From NCBI GenBank assembly GCA_016710385.1, contig JADJVX010000018.1, positions 1 to 64,000 on the forward strand: DNA of 64,000 nt, written 5' to 3'. Position 1 is the first letter of the stretch; each line of letters opens with the position of its first letter. Below the pieces are notes generated by a model, which saw nothing but the letters and a program-made list of their open reading frames with translations, had not been told where the DNA came from and ran no database searches. The position numbers were made by a program, and so were the translations under genes. Source of the DNA: Actinomycetales bacterium (GTDB lineage Bacteria; Actinomycetota; Actinomycetes; Actinomycetales; Dermatophilaceae). Positions 28,021-35,153 of the stretch are shown here, in pieces.

Positions 28021-28058
28021 GACAAGCTGAGACAAACTGCCGTTTCGGTGGACCCTGG

Positions 28059-28064
28059 CAGACT
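28059..28064 (+). promoter_or_regulatory. -10 element of ahpE (leaderless)
   Basis: CAGACT followed by six bases and ATG 28071. Confidence 0.4.
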
Positions 28065-28070
28065 GGGGGC

Positions 28071-28547
28071 ATGAGCGCCCCTCTGGCTGTCGGAGACCGT
28101 GCCCCCGACTTCACATTGGTCGATCACCTCGGAGCCGAGGTCTCGCTGGCCGGCGTTCGCGAGCGCGCCAACGTCGTCGTGATCTTCGTGCCGTTCGCGT
28201 TCTCGGGCATCTGCACCGGGGAGTTGCGGGCGGTCCGCGACGGCTTGGAAGACTTCCAGCACGACGGCATACAGGTGTTGGCCGTCTCGTGCGACCCGAT
28301 GTTCGCGCTGCGCGCCTGGGCCGACGCGGAGGGCTACTTCTTTCCGCTGCTGTCCGACTTCTGGCCACACGGCCACGTCGCGCAGCAGTTCGGGGTGTTC
28401 AACGCCGAGAAGGGGTTTGCCCAACGCGGCACCTTCCTCATCGACCGAGAGGGCATGGTCCGCTGGACCGAGGTCAACCCCACCGGACTGGCCCGCGACT
28501 TCTCCGACTACCGCGCGGCGTTGGCGCAGCTGCGTCGAGAAGGCTGA
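28071..28547 (+). CDS. ahpE: Peroxiredoxin, AhpE type
   Basis: 158-residue one-cysteine peroxiredoxin that reduces peroxides. The peroxidatic cysteine is in VPFAFSGICTGELRAVRD (PxxxT/SxxC pattern, Cys about residue 46) and there is no obvious resolving cysteine; a second Cys in AVSCDPMFALRAW is in the position seen in AhpE. AQRGTFLIDREGMVRW is the usual C-terminal substrate segment. Monocistronic; likely leaderless. Typical reductants of AhpE are mycothiol/mycoredoxin. Confidence 0.92.
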   Translation: MSAPLAVGDRAPDFTLVDHLGAEVSLAGVRERANVVVIFVPFAFSGICTGELRAVRDGLEDFQHDGIQVLAVSCDPMFALRAWADAEGYFFPLLSDFWPHGHVAQQFGVFNAEKGFAQRGTFLIDREGMVRWTEVNPTGLARDFSDYRAALAQLRREG

Positions 28548-28628
28548 TGTCCACAACCGGTGCGCCGGTGGCACAATGAACCGCCGCGACGGTGGCGACC
28601 GGCATACCGAGTCGTCCTCCGTCGCCTG

Positions 28629-28702
28629 GGGCCTGTAGCTCAGCTGGTCAGAGCACCGCGCTTACACCGCGGGTGTCGTCGGTTCGATCCCGGCCGGGCC
28701 CA
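28629..28702 (+). tRNA. tRNA-Val (TAC)
   Basis: 74-base cloverleaf: acceptor GGGCCTG with CGGGCCC, D-arm GCTCAGCTGGTCAGAGC, anticodon loop CTTACAC giving TAC, T-arm and discriminator A. CCA is not encoded. The next gene starts one base after its 3' end, so tRNA and mRNA must be processed from one transcript or overlap. Confidence 0.93.
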
Positions 28703-28703
28703 C

Positions 28704-29603
28704 ATGAGCGTCCTTTTGCGTGACGTCCTGTCCGTCCTCGACACGCTCTACCCGCCCGAGACCGCGCTGGGGTGGGATCGAGTCGGCCTGGTCACCGGCG
28801 ACCCCGACCAGCCGGTGCGACGGATCCACCTGGCCGTCGACCCGACCCTTGCGGTCATCGACGAGGCCATCGCGGCCGGGGCGGACCTGCTGATCACCCA
28901 CCATCCGCTCCTGCTGCGCGGAATCCACTCGGTGGCGACGACCTCGGCCAAGGGCGCGGCCATTACCCGCGCAGTCGTGGCCGATCTGGCCATCTACTGT
29001 GCGCACACCAACGCCGACGTCGCTGATCCGGGAGTGAGCGATGCCCTCGCGGCCGCATGCGGATTGACCGAGGTGCGGCCGCTGGACCTCGAGAACGGGC
29101 AGCCGCTCGGGCGGGTGGGCGAGTTGCCCGGGCCGAGCACGCTGCAGGAGTTCGTGCACGCGCTCGCCGCCGCGCTCCCGCCGACAGCGGGGGGCATTCG
29201 GGTGTCGGGCGACCCGACCGCGACGGTATGCCGGGTGGCCGTGCTCGGCGGCTCAGGTGACGACCGCTTCGCCGCCGTCCGGGCGTCGGGTGCCGACGTC
29301 TATGTCACCGCAGACCTGCGTCATCACCCCGCATCGGAGGCCCGGGAGGAATCCCGCGGTGGTCCGCCCTATCTCGTCGATGCGGGCCACTGGGCCACCG
29401 AGTGGTTGTGGCTGGAGTCTGCCCAGCACCGGTTGGCGTCCGCCCTGGCGGGCGGCCCGGGGCCGGGTTCGGCGTCGTCGGGATCATCGGCTGCGTCGTC
29501 GTCGGCGGCTGAGGGGACTACGGTGGAGACCTACGTCTCGACCCTGCGCACCGACCCCTGGGATTTCGTGGTCGGCGCGCGCGACGCTGGAGGTGCCCGC
29601 TGA
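28704..29603 (+). CDS. Nif3-like dinuclear metal center protein
   Basis: 299-residue member of the Nif3/YqfO (GTP cyclohydrolase I type 2 homolog) family. Metal ligands are in LLITHHPLLLRG and CAHTNADVADPG and, near the C-terminus, in DAGHWATEWLWLE. A Gly/Ser-rich insert (about residues 255-280) precedes the final strand. Biochemical role unsettled; the family binds two metal ions. ATG 28704 is one base after tRNA-Val and has no leader. It overlaps the following zinc-ribbon gene by four bases, forming an operon with it and the RNase H gene, the usual actinobacterial order. Confidence 0.9.
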   Translation: MSVLLRDVLSVLDTLYPPETALGWDRVGLVTGDPDQPVRRIHLAVDPTLAVIDEAIAAGADLLITHHPLLLRGIHSVATTSAKGAAITRAVVADLAIYCAHTNADVADPGVSDALAAACGLTEVRPLDLENGQPLGRVGELPGPSTLQEFVHALAAALPPTAGGIRVSGDPTATVCRVAVLGGSGDDRFAAVRASGADVYVTADLRHHPASEAREESRGGPPYLVDAGHWATEWLWLESAQHRLASALAGGPGPGSASSGSSAASSSAAEGTTVETYVSTLRTDPWDFVVGARDAGGAR

Positions 29604-30340
29604 AAGCCGACCCGCTCCGCCAGCTGCGGTTGTTGGACCTGCAGGCTTTGGATACCCGCCTGGATCAGCTCGACCACGCCCGTGTCACGCTGCCCCAACA
29701 CGCCGAACTCACGACGCTCGCTCACCAATCGGCGGCTCTGGATCGGGAACTCGCGCTGGCGCAGACCGCCCTGGATGACATCCAGCGTGAAGTGGCCAAG
29801 GCCGAATCGGACGTGCAGCTGGTCCGTGACCGAGCCGAGCGCAACCAACGCCGTCTCGACGCAGGCACGGGCACCGCCAAGGACCTGCAGGCGCTGCAGC
29901 ACGAACTCGGGTCGTTGGCCCGTCGGCAGAGCGAGCTGGAGGACATCGAGCTGGAAGTCATGGAGCGCGCCGAGGCCCTGGAGGCCGACGTGGCCCGCCT
30001 GGCCACCCAGCGCTCCGAGCTCGACGCCACCATCACCGCGGTGACCACCGCACGGGACGAGGCGATCGCTGGGTTCGACACCGCGGCCGCTGAAATCGCA
30101 GCCCAGCGCGCGGCCGTCGTCCCCAATGTGGGCGAGGAACTGCTGGCCATCTACACCAAGATCCGAGCCTCCAACGGCGGCATCGGTGCCGCCGAATTGC
30201 GCCAACGTCGTTGCGGCGGTTGCCGGCTGGAGCTCAACCAGGTCGACCTGGGGCGGCTTCGGGACGCCCCCGTCGACGAGGTGCTGCGGTGCGAGGAGTG
30301 CCGTCGCATTCTCGTGCGCACCGCCGAGTCGGGGATCTAG
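29600..30340 (+). CDS. Zinc-ribbon coiled-coil protein (C4-type, CdsZ-like)
   Basis: About 246 residues: a long N-terminal coiled coil (residues ~1-180, heptads rich in Leu, Gln, Arg) followed by a C4 zinc ribbon CGGCRLELN...RCEECRRILVR. The family is linked to DNA or RNA metabolism because it neighbours nif3 and RNase HI. Homologs begin with KADPxxQLRLLDLQALD; here that segment is in frame but preceded by CTG at 29600, four bases inside nif3, with GGAGG six bases upstream. I take CTG as the start. A TTG at 29630 is the next alternative and would remove the conserved N-terminus. Confidence 0.82.
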   Translation: MKADPLRQLRLLDLQALDTRLDQLDHARVTLPQHAELTTLAHQSAALDRELALAQTALDDIQREVAKAESDVQLVRDRAERNQRRLDAGTGTAKDLQALQHELGSLARRQSELEDIELEVMERAEALEADVARLATQRSELDATITAVTTARDEAIAGFDTAAAEIAAQRAAVVPNVGEELLAIYTKIRASNGGIGAAELRQRRCGGCRLELNQVDLGRLRDAPVDEVLRCEECRRILVRTAESGI

Positions 30341-30343
30341 ACC

Positions 30344-31576
30344 TTGGCCGGACGACGCCTGGTCGTCGAGGCCGACGGCGGCTCCCGCGGCAACCCTGGG
30401 GTGGCCGGTTTCGGTGCCCTGGTCCGCGACGGCCGCACCGGACGGGTGCTCTTGGAACGTGCTGAGCCCTTGGGCCTGGCCAGCAACAACGTGGCCGAGT
30501 ATTCCGGGCTCATCGCCGGGCTCGAGGGCGTGCTGCGCTGTGCGCCGGACGCCGACGTCGAGGTGCGGATGGACTCCAAACTCGTCGTGGAGCAGATGGC
30601 CGGCCGCTGGCAGATCAAGCACGAGGACATGCGGCGGCTGGCCGCCCAGGCGAGGGCGCTGGTGCGACGGATCAGCGATGCCGGCGGCCGGGTGCGCTAC
30701 ATCTGGGTGCCTCGCGCTGACAACGCCGCCGCCGACGCCCTGTCCAACAAGGGCATGGACGGTGAGCACATCGACCGGCTCCTCGACCCGGACGCCGCGT
30801 CCGGCGCCGGCGCGACGGGGAGCGCTGACACACCGACCGACGGGGGCGCTGCCGTCTCCAGCACCGCGGTCATCGACTCGGGGCGTGGCCCGGTCCTCAC
30901 CGATCCGCACCGCATCGTCCTGGTGCGCCATGCCGTGACCGACAACACCGTGTCCGGGCGTCTGGACGGCCGCGGCGGCTCGAATCCGCCGCTCAACGCC
31001 ACCGGCCTGGCGCAGGCCCAGGCGGCCGCGCGCTCGGTCGCGACCCTCGTGGACGGCATACCGCGTTCGGATGCCGCGCGGCGGGAGGTGCGGGTCATCA
31101 CCTCGTCACTGGCCCGAGCGATGGCCACCGGTGATGCGATCGCCGCCGCACTCGGGGTCGAGGCCGGCCGTGACTCGGACTGGGACGAGCGGTCCTTCGG
31201 GGAATGGGACGGGCTGACCTTCGAACAGATCGCTGCTCGGCATCCGGCCAAGTTGGCTCGGATGCGGATGGACCCGACCTATCCGCCGCCCGGCGGGGAG
31301 TCGCGCACCGATGTCGCGACGCGGGTACACCGGGCGTGGTCTGCCCTGGCTCCGGGCCCGGGAGTGACGGTCGTCGTGACGAGTCGCGTGCCGATCCTCA
31401 TCGTGCTCACGCACCTGCTGGGGATAGCGCCGGAGCGGTTCTGGTCACTGGCCACCGAGCCGGCGTCGATCTCCATCATCGACCTGTGGGACGACGGCAA
31501 CCTCTCGGTTCCTGCCATCAATCGCGTCGAGCACCTCGTCCACATCGACGCCGCCGGCCGGCAAGGTCAGCCCTAG
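30344..31576 (+). CDS. Bifunctional RNase H / acid phosphatase-like protein
   Basis: About 410 residues with two domains. Residues 1-140 are RNase HI: EADGGSRGNPGVAGFGA, ASNNVAEYSGLIAGL, VRMDSKLVVEQM and PRADNAAADALSN give the D-E-D-D set for cleaving RNA in hybrids. After a Ser/Thr/Gly linker, residues ~190-410 are a histidine phosphatase domain (as in Rv2228c). Its motif reads VLVRHAVTDNT, and the second catalytic histidine is replaced in VVVTSRVPILIVL, so phosphatase activity is doubtful. The start is TTG 30344, three bases after the zinc-ribbon stop. Its stop TAG overlaps the convergent yaaA stop in CTAG. Confidence 0.88.
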   Translation: MAGRRLVVEADGGSRGNPGVAGFGALVRDGRTGRVLLERAEPLGLASNNVAEYSGLIAGLEGVLRCAPDADVEVRMDSKLVVEQMAGRWQIKHEDMRRLAAQARALVRRISDAGGRVRYIWVPRADNAAADALSNKGMDGEHIDRLLDPDAASGAGATGSADTPTDGGAAVSSTAVIDSGRGPVLTDPHRIVLVRHAVTDNTVSGRLDGRGGSNPPLNATGLAQAQAAARSVATLVDGIPRSDAARREVRVITSSLARAMATGDAIAAALGVEAGRDSDWDERSFGEWDGLTFEQIAARHPAKLARMRMDPTYPPPGGESRTDVATRVHRAWSALAPGPGVTVVVTSRVPILIVLTHLLGIAPERFWSLATEPASISIIDLWDDGNLSVPAINRVEHLVHIDAAGRQGQP

Positions 31577-32319
31577 CGAGTGGTGACGTCCAGGGTCCAG
31601 CCCTTCCCGGGTCGGGTCGGATGATGGACCGTGACGTCGACGTAGGGTGCCAGCGCCCGGGCCAGTGCGGGCACCGATGTGACGGACCCGGTATGCCGGC
31701 ACAGCGCCCGCACGACGAGACCGCGGGTGTGCTTGGCGGCATGGCTCTGGCCGGGGACTCGCAGCGCCACCCAACGGTCGGCCACATCGCCGCGCGGCTG
31801 CCAGGCGGCGACGTATGCCGCGGAGCGGGCGTCGATGACCAGGCCCGAGCCGGCCGCAGCAGTGAGCACGGGGTCCAGGTGCGGTCGCCACCGGGCGGCT
31901 AGCGCACCGACCGTCGGCAGGGTGACTCCCATGGCCAGGCGGTAGGGCGGGATGCGGTCCTTCACCCGCAGCGCCCCGAACAAGGCCGACACGATGACGA
32001 GGCGACGAGTTGCCCGGGCGCGAGCAGCGGCGTCCAGGCTCGGCAGGTCGAGCGCGTCGTAGAGCACCCCCGTGTAGATCTGGCCGGCTGGTGCCGTCGG
32101 CATCTCACGCAGCCGTTGGTTACGCGCGACGACATCGGCCAGGCCGGGGGAGACGTCGAGCAGTCGACAGGCGTTGGGCAGGGCGCTGGTGGCCATGAGC
32201 TCGGTCAGGATCTCTTCCCGTGCGGTGGTGAGTTCGGGGAAGGACAAGGAGTCCAAGGCCAGCCGTGCACCGCGCCGGGGCTCGTGCTTGGTCTCGGACG
32301 GGGGCAGCAGGACGATCAC
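31573..32319 (-). CDS. yaaA: Peroxide stress protein YaaA/DUF328 family
   Basis: 248 residues. Family signature at the start (VLLPPSETKHEPRRG), the IYTGVLYDALDL segment, VIVSALFGALRVKDRIPPYRL and C-terminal SHAAKHTRGLVVRAL. In E. coli YaaA limits free iron and DNA damage under peroxide stress. Single gene, convergent with the RNase H gene. The GTG start at 32319 has TACGCT six bases upstream, so it is probably leaderless. Confidence 0.9.
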   Translation of the reverse strand: MIVLLPPSETKHEPRRGARLALDSLSFPELTTAREEILTELMATSALPNACRLLDVSPGLADVVARNQRLREMPTAPAGQIYTGVLYDALDLPSLDAAARARATRRLVIVSALFGALRVKDRIPPYRLAMGVTLPTVGALAARWRPHLDPVLTAAAGSGLVIDARSAAYVAAWQPRGDVADRWVALRVPGQSHAAKHTRGLVVRALCRHTGSVTSVPALARALAPYVDVTVHHPTRPGKGWTLDVTTR

Positions 32320-32325
32320 GTTCGC

Positions 32326-32331
32326 AGCGTA
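32326..32331 (-). promoter_or_regulatory. -10 element of yaaA (leaderless)
   Basis: TACGCT on the minus strand, six bases before the GTG start. Confidence 0.5.
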
Positions 32332-32402
32332 GTGGCGGCCCAGGTGGCCCTCGTCGGCGCGGAGGACGGCTCGGCGGCCCGGTCGGTGAGGGACCCGGTG
32401 GC

Positions 32403-32408
32403 TAGGGT
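32403..32408 (+). promoter_or_regulatory. -10 element of RNB gene (leaderless)
   Basis: TAGGGT, six bases before ATG 32415, divergent from the yaaA promoter about 75 bases away. Confidence 0.45.
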
Positions 32409-32414
32409 GTGCGC

Positions 32415-33872
32415 ATGCCCAGCCGTCACATCACCGTCCGGCCAGCGTCTGCCACCGGGATCGACGGCGCGACAACAGCGGCCCTGCTGCGCCGACTGGC
32501 CCAGATCAGAACCGATCTGGCGGTCCCGCAGGAGTTCTCCGCAGCCGCCCTCGCCGACGCCAGGGCCGCTGCCGACAGCCGTCCCAGCGCGCCCACCGAC
32601 CTCACCGGGGTGGGCTTCTGGACGCTCGACCCGGTGGGGTCGATGGACCTCGACCAGGCGATGGCCCTGGAGCGCGACGGTGCTGGTTATCGGGTGCGGT
32701 ATGCCATTGCCGACGTCCCGCACTTCGTGACGCCCGGGTCGGCCCTGGACACCGAGGTGCGCGCTCGCGGATTGACGATCTACGCCCCGGACGGCCGGGT
32801 GCCCTTGCACCCTCCGATCCTCAGCGAAGCGGCCGCGAGCCTGCTGCCGGACCACGTGCGACCGGCATACGTGTGGGATCTGCGCCTGGCGGCCGACGGC
32901 ACCGTCACGAACGCCGAGGTGGCCCGGGCCATGGTGCGCAGCCGGGCCCGGCGGGACTACCTGCGCGTGCAGGCCGAGGTGGATGCCGGGACCGCCGACG
33001 ACCAGGTGCTGCTGTTGCGCGAGATCGGTGCCAAGCGCGCCGCCCTCGAAGCGGCGCGAGGCGGGGCATCGTTGCCGATGCCGGAGCAGGAGGTCCACCA
33101 GGACGGGTCCGGGGGCTACGTCATCGAACTGCGCCCGCCGGTGCCGGCCGAGGACTGGAACGCCCAGATCTCGTTGATGACCGGGATGGCGGCCGCCGAC
33201 ATCATGCTGCGCGGTGGCATCGGCATCCTGCGCACCATGCCTGATCCGGACCCCGGCGCGGTCAAGCGGTTTCGGCGGCAGGCCGCGGCCCTGGGGGTGC
33301 CCTGGCCGCAGGGGCAACGTTACGGCGACTTTCTGCGCTCGCTCGACCGCCACAACACCCGCCACCTCGCGGTCATCCACGAGGCCACCTCGCTCTTCCG
33401 GGGTGCCGGCTACACCCCGTTCACCGGCGAAGCGCCCGAGATCCGCACCCACGCCGCGGTCGCGGCACCCTATGCCCATGTGACGGCGCCCTTGCGCCGG
33501 CTGGTCGACCGTTTCGGCTTGGTCGTGTGCGAGGCACTCTGCGGGGGCACGCCGGTGCCGGACTGGGCGCGCGAGGCGTTGCCCACGCTGCCGGACCTCA
33601 TGGCACACGCCGACCGCCGGGCCTCGGCCGTCGAGCGGGCCAGCACCGACGCCGTGGAGGCTGCGGTGCTCGCCGGGTCGGTCGGTCAGGAATTCCCCGC
33701 CTCGGTGGTCGACGTCACGTCCAAAGGGATGCCGGTCGTGCAGCTGCTCGATCCTGCGGTCGTCGGCGTGGCGGCGGGGCCGGGGAAGCCGGGCACCGAT
33801 GTCACCGTGCGGGTGAGCGCCGTGGATGTCGCCGCCGGGTCGGTGCGGATGGACATCGTCGGTCAGCGGTAG
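32415..33872 (+). CDS. RNB-domain ribonuclease
   Basis: 485-residue RNase II/R-like 3'-5' exoribonuclease reduced to the RNB domain. The catalytic acidic cluster is in FWTLDPVGSMDLDQAMALERDG (usual DxxGSxDLDDA), followed by YAIADVPHFVTPGSALDTE, ILSEAAASLLPDHVRPA and the substrate clamp GMAAADIMLRGGIGILRTMP. No cold-shock or S1 domain is evident at either end, which is normal for this short actinobacterial version. Overlaps the convergent fructosamine kinase gene by 10 bases. Confidence 0.9.
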   Translation: MPSRHITVRPASATGIDGATTAALLRRLAQIRTDLAVPQEFSAAALADARAAADSRPSAPTDLTGVGFWTLDPVGSMDLDQAMALERDGAGYRVRYAIADVPHFVTPGSALDTEVRARGLTIYAPDGRVPLHPPILSEAAASLLPDHVRPAYVWDLRLAADGTVTNAEVARAMVRSRARRDYLRVQAEVDAGTADDQVLLLREIGAKRAALEAARGGASLPMPEQEVHQDGSGGYVIELRPPVPAEDWNAQISLMTGMAAADIMLRGGIGILRTMPDPDPGAVKRFRRQAAALGVPWPQGQRYGDFLRSLDRHNTRHLAVIHEATSLFRGAGYTPFTGEAPEIRTHAAVAAPYAHVTAPLRRLVDRFGLVVCEALCGGTPVPDWAREALPTLPDLMAHADRRASAVERASTDAVEAAVLAGSVGQEFPASVVDVTSKGMPVVQLLDPAVVGVAAGPGKPGTDVTVRVSAVDVAAGSVRMDIVGQR

Positions 33873-34636
33873 CGCCGCGCTGCGGCAGCGGTCGGCCCGG
33901 CATACCCACTGCCGAAGAGGTAGGCATGCACGGCGAGCGCGTAGAGCTGGTGGAGTTCCACCCGCTCCCGCCACCCCGGGGCCAGCGGCGACACATGCTC
34001 GTATGCCGTGACGATCTGGTGGAGGTGGGGGGCACCGAAGAGAGCGAGCATCGCCAGGTCGAGTTCGCGGTGTCCGCCGTGGGCGGCCGGGTCGATGAGC
34101 ACGACGCCGCGCTCGGTCCACATCAGGTTGCCGGACCAGAGGTCACCGTGGACCCGGGCCGGTGCCTCGTCGGTGTCGAAGACCCCCGCTTCGCAGCGGT
34201 CGGCCACCCGATGCAGGTCTGCGATGGTGGCGGGATCGAGCGTCCCGGAGACCGCACAGGTCGTGGCGATCGGGCGGAGTCGCTGGCGGGCCCAGTGAGC
34301 GCCCCAGCGGGGCTGGCTGCCGAGCGGCAGGTCCAGGACCCGGTGGCTGGGTCCGAAATAGCCGTCCCCGTCCCAGCCATCCGGCCCGATCCCGTATGCC
34401 GTCGCACCGGCCGCATGGGTGCGCGCCAGGCGCTCGCCGAAGTCCGCAGCGGCGGTCCGGGTGGCCGGGACCGGGGTGAGGCGGTCGAGCACGAGCGTCG
34501 ATCCGGTGACCTCGACCACCGATACGACCTGTGCTCCACCGCTGGGCGTCGCCACGGCAAGCCACCGCAGCCCCGCCGCTTCCCACCCGGCATACCCGGG
34601 TGACCCCGTCGGCGCGCGCTTGGTGAAGGTGGGCAC
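33863..34636 (-). CDS. Fructosamine kinase family protein
   Basis: 257 residues from GTG 34636. Aminoglycoside-phosphotransferase fold; phosphorylates glycated amines in characterised relatives, a protein-repair role. Motifs: FTKRAPTGSPGYAGWEAAGLRWLA at the start, catalytic loop RVHGDLWSGNLMW and metal site VLIDPAAHGGHRELDLAML. Start choice: ATG 34666 is possible, but TACGCT lies exactly six bases before GTG 34636 and family homologs begin there. Its promoter overlaps the divergent rnpB promoter. Confidence 0.88.
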   Translation of the reverse strand: MPTFTKRAPTGSPGYAGWEAAGLRWLAVATPSGGAQVVSVVEVTGSTLVLDRLTPVPATRTAAADFGERLARTHAAGATAYGIGPDGWDGDGYFGPSHRVLDLPLGSQPRWGAHWARQRLRPIATTCAVSGTLDPATIADLHRVADRCEAGVFDTDEAPARVHGDLWSGNLMWTERGVVLIDPAAHGGHRELDLAMLALFGAPHLHQIVTAYEHVSPLAPGWRERVELHQLYALAVHAYLFGSGYAGPTAAAARRYR

Positions 34637-34642
34637 GCGGGC

Positions 34643-34648
34643 AGCGTA
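34643..34648 (-). promoter_or_regulatory. -10 element of fructosamine kinase gene (leaderless)
   Basis: TACGCT on the minus strand, six bases before GTG 34636. Confidence 0.5.
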
Positions 34649-34663
34649 CGGCGCACCAGCAGG

Positions 34664-34669
34664 CATACT
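34664..34669 (+). promoter_or_regulatory. -10 element of rnpB
   Basis: CATACT, six bases before the predicted 5' end of RNase P RNA. It is part of a GGCATAC copy of the iterated word. Confidence 0.5.
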
Positions 34670-34675
34670 GGAGGC

Positions 34676-35098
34676 GGACGAGTCGGTCAGGCGGTCGCGT
34701 CACCCAGGGATTTCCGGCTCACGCCGGGTATGCCGGGTGCCGAGGAACGTCCGGACTCCGAAGGGCAGGGTGGTGGCTAACGGCCACCCGGAGCGATCCG
34801 CGGGACAGTGCCACAGAAAACAGACCGCCTCATCCGAACCGCTGGGATGCCCAGTAGGCGGATGAGGTCAGGGTGAAAAGGTGGTGTAAGAGACCACCAG
34901 CGGCTTGGGTGACCAGGTCGGCTCGGTAAACCCCACCCGGAGCAAGCTCAGACAGCAGGCGTTCGAGGGCGGCCCGCCCGATGCCTGCGGGTAGAGCGCT
35001 AGAGCCGGCCAGCAATGGCCGGCCGAGATGGATGACCGCCACCGCGGTGCCGGCAACGGCGTCGCGGGACAGAATCCGGCGTACCGACCGACTCGTCC
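34676..35098 (+). ncRNA. rnpB: RNase P RNA, bacterial type A
   Basis: About 423 bases. Helix P1 is formed by GGACGAGTCGGTC at 34676 and its exact complement ending at 35098. Universal conserved segments are in order: GAGGAACGTCCGGACTCC (P4 5' strand region), ACAGAAAACAGACCGCC, AGGGTGAAAAGGTGGTGTAAGAGACC (CR II/III) and GGGACAGAATCCGGCGTAC (P4 3' strand). It is the catalytic RNA that matures tRNA 5' ends. Flanked by the divergent fructosamine kinase gene and the RecQ-like gene. A copy of the iterated word (GGGTATGCCGGG) lies in a peripheral hairpin at about 34726-34738. Confidence 0.96.
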
Positions 35099-35141
35099 AC
35101 TCGCCGCTCGCCGGCGGAGTCGATGTGTCGGCGGGGCGGCA

Positions 35142-35147
35142 TACGGT
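35142..35147 (+). promoter_or_regulatory. -10 element of recQ-like gene (leaderless)
   Basis: TACGGT, six bases before GTG 35154, overlapping a CGGCATAC copy of the iterated word. Confidence 0.5.
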
Positions 35148-35153
35148 GGGCGC

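Noticed and set aside
34637..34666. ATG 34666 as start of the fructosamine kinase
   Set aside because: It would lie upstream of the leaderless -10 element and reach the rnpB promoter; homologs start at the GTG.
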